NCBI RefSeq assembly: GCF_029382225.1
Contig: NZ_JARLTC010000006.1
Coordinates: 337,870 to 401,869 of the forward strand
Length of the DNA stretch: 64,000 nt
Source of the DNA: Spongiactinospora sp. TRM90649
Lineage (GTDB): Bacteria > Actinomycetota > Actinomycetes > Streptosporangiales > Streptosporangiaceae
Reading direction: 5' to 3'
A program made the position numbers and the translations under genes. The notes below the pieces were generated by a model. It was given only the letters and a program-made list of their open reading frames with translations, was not told where the DNA came from and made no database searches. This document shows positions 63,401 through 64,000 of this stretch, piece by piece; the stretch's first letter is position 1, and every line of letters begins with the position of its first letter.

Positions 63401-63694
63401 GGGTGGTCCTGGCTGAGCCTCGCCTGCTTACGCGCGCAGGCGCACATCGACGCGGGCGACGCCGCCTCCGGCGAACGCGCCATCACGGCCCTGCTGCCCC
63501 ACGCGGGCCGCCTGTCCACCGGCCACGGCCTGCTCCCCGCCGGCCCGGTCGGCTACCACCTCGGGCGTCTTGCCCTGCTCTGCCGCAGAGACACCGAAGC
63601 CAGGTCGTTCCTCAAGGACGCCCTCGACCGCTGCGCCCGAGCCGGGCTGACCGGCTGGGAGGACCGGATCCGCATGGTGCTGGGCTCGATTTGA
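60413..63694 (+). CDS. SARP-type regulator: DNA-binding, BTAD and STAND-like ATPase domains
   Basis: The 1093-residue regulator has an OmpR-like winged helix (1-95, WEFGVLGPVEVRGKDGPLQL and VSVPPGYALRP), a BTAD helical domain (about 97-230, with CAVPELRELTARHPYRERLW), then an ATPase whose P-loop reads GDQGSGRT (283-290), where Arg289 replaces the usual Lys. A Walker-B-like LAILIDDVHHAD follows near 400. The C-terminal 600 residues are helical repeats. AfsR-like members activate antibiotic or secondary-metabolite genes; no such cluster is in the window. The ATG at 60413 begins the domain directly. Confidence 0.87.
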   Translation: MWEFGVLGPVEVRGKDGPLQLGGRSARAVLARLLAARGAVVPADLLIADVFPGEAPAPALARLQRCVTALRRVLEAHTLVSVPPGYALRPGTLDAEEFERLVRTAGAVPDIDRALELWRGTPYEDVADRPWAAAEIGRLTELRLRAREQRLGLLLAQGDAGCAVPELRELTARHPYRERLWCLLAVALHRLGRSADALFTVRLAADVIGDELGVEPGHDLRRLEAELAADPPRANEPVLCVELPPAVRRVEPRDPLVGRDALLAELTERACQQGAPGPIVIAGDQGSGRTRLLDALADTLGDRGWTILHTSCLPDAPAFDPWSRLLLREAALQPPPAVLRLLTHTTPRADPSGPHRDVLDEPDNAPERPDDDRHPLFTAVGGHLAALAAEHPLAILIDDVHHADQATMDLIAHISRAEPFARTAGDRPASGSVPGGGPVADWAAVRGRPVVIVSASGFCGLGGVRVPAAALDADEIETMAMAIGLPIGRRTAEEIVDATGGNPYFARAILPRVSRAPDELQAVRAESGGGLLPAVRRGLARLPAPVRSVLETAAVIGAAVEAGLVAEVGGHSAQDVEEAFDLGVLLGILVTEPGIGLRFAHEPVRTILRDDLAEAARSRLHEAALRALLTRPGVSAERLAVHALAAFDGEATAVRWAVAAAEEAAHRQAFHSAARWWSKAADGCGGTAREQAELWLGQIGAEAGAGEPGAARRTRARALERVESDPAVRGDPVLGARLLTSLDGPAVWTRLPYRETEHALVKRLEHTLAALPYGDSPLRCRMYSNLARELSGIASADRCESLAYEAVEMARRLGRPRALAPVLQDRLQSAAQAGDLLGAERLACELIEVADSGGLLAYGLAARLALLPVYAEGYDLVSADRRSAECGALLDRVVLPGADLLHLLWRSTRAMLSGRPDDVRSAATALPRPAEPQVFGDIVGVHTMLAAAHRDAGARPTLDETALADLRRRLTPRAATPPADALDPGTEQHLPDGGTDGWSWLSLACLRAQAHIDAGDAASGERAITALLPHAGRLSTGHGLLPAGPVGYHLGRLALLCRRDTEARSFLKDALDRCARAGLTGWEDRIRMVLGSI

Positions 63695-63826
63695 CGGGCT
63701 GTGGCCGCGCACGTAATCTTCACGAGGCCCGAAGGTCTTCGGGGCATCCCAACACGGCGACGAAGGTCGATGTGTTGCCCTGCCGTCCTAAAGGTGTTTG
63801 CGAAATCAGGTGCGAGTCCGGCGGAT

Positions 63827-63854
63827 TTGACGCCGAACGAGAAACACATAAGAT
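63827..63854 (+). promoter_or_regulatory. putative rRNA-operon promoter
   Basis: TTGACG and TAAGAT lie 16 bases apart, close to the consensus for vegetative sigma factors, in A+T-rich DNA that follows the SARP gene. The 306 bases from 63695 to the window end contain no coding gene; they look like the control region of an rRNA operon. Confidence 0.7.
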
Positions 63855-63940
63855 TAAAGCAAGCGAAAAGAAAACGGCTTCAAGCCCCGGCGGGCTAGAG
63901 CGACCGAGTCGGTCTGGCACAATGGTGTACGCGTCCGTTT

Positions 63941-63960
63941 CTTGAGAACTCAACAGTGTG
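63941..63960 (+). promoter_or_regulatory. rRNA leader element (boxA-like antitermination region)
   Basis: CTTGAGAACTCAACAGTGTG is the conserved actinobacterial pre-16S leader sequence; the TTGAGAACTCAA part is a dyad. It is expected about 100-250 bases before the 16S rRNA gene. ATGCAT-containing short repeats follow up to the edge. The 16S gene itself is beyond the window. Confidence 0.75.
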
Positions 63961-64000
63961 TTAAAAGCCAGTGCATGCATGATGAATGCATAGAATGCAT

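Noticed and set aside
63781..63840. tRNA gene before the rRNA leader
   Set aside because: A T-loop-like GCGAGTCC occurs, but no acceptor stem or anticodon arm can be formed.

Overview
The window is high-GC DNA with dense, often overlapping genes on both strands, frequent GTG starts and no recognisable transposase, integrase or CRISPR array. It reads as chromosomal DNA of a filamentous actinomycete. Streptosporangiaceae or a relative is my best guess, from the order rpsB-tsf-pyrH-frr-cdsA-(SUFU-like)-rlmN, the modular chitinases and the rRNA leader at the right edge. The species cannot be named from what is visible.

Layout. 1-6.5 kb: end of a LuxR-type regulator, an M23 peptidase, an orphan ABC-2-like membrane protein, a histidine kinase/response regulator pair, and an MFS exporter divergent from an ArsR repressor with obvious operators between them. 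6.7-13.6 kb: the conserved block rpsB, tsf, pyrH, frr, cdsA, a SUFU-like gene and rlmN. 13.6-19.2 kb: a two-gene ABC exporter, then a PucR regulator divergent from an NCS1 permease and a metal-dependent cyclase/hydrolase. 19.2-26.5 kb: an LLM flavin enzyme, an ArsR-SRPBCC regulator, a TetR regulator, the methionine importer metNIQ and an AI-2E-type permease.

26.5-32.4 kb is the least explained part. An Lrp regulator is followed by four tightly coupled genes (GNAT acetyltransferase, degenerate sigma-factor-like protein, zinc anti-sigma-like protein, unknown WKFLAPG protein). These converge on a two-gene unit made of an 818-residue STAND-like NTPase and a small two-helix membrane protein. I regard these two units as the best candidates for an undescribed signalling or defence system, but nothing in the sequence proves a function.

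32.5-46.4 kb: membrane and metabolic genes (DUF418, a secreted hydrolase with a 20-bp hairpin over its ribosome-binding site, a rifampin-phosphotransferase-like PEP-utilising enzyme, SDR, acyl-ACP desaturase, a DUF998/glycosyltransferase/EamA operon, DedA, LysE) and a serine-hydrolase remnant. 46.6-51.0 kb: a chitin-degradation cluster with two full GH18 chitinases of different architecture and, between them, a 123-residue secreted protein that looks like only the C-terminal end of a GH18 domain. The promoter carries a 17-bp perfect palindrome. 51-53.1 kb: holin-like/DUF3618/DUF4235 envelope genes, one with a repetitive basic and His-rich tail.

53.5-64 kb: a second LLM enzyme whose promoter shares a MerR/SoxR-type element with the LLM gene 34 kb away, a NarK-like transporter, a GT-C-like membrane protein, a toroid-like protein, an AraC regulator, a second AI-2E permease and a 1093-residue SARP/ATPase regulator. 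The last 300 bases look like the promoter and leader of an rRNA operon whose 16S gene should begin just outside the window.
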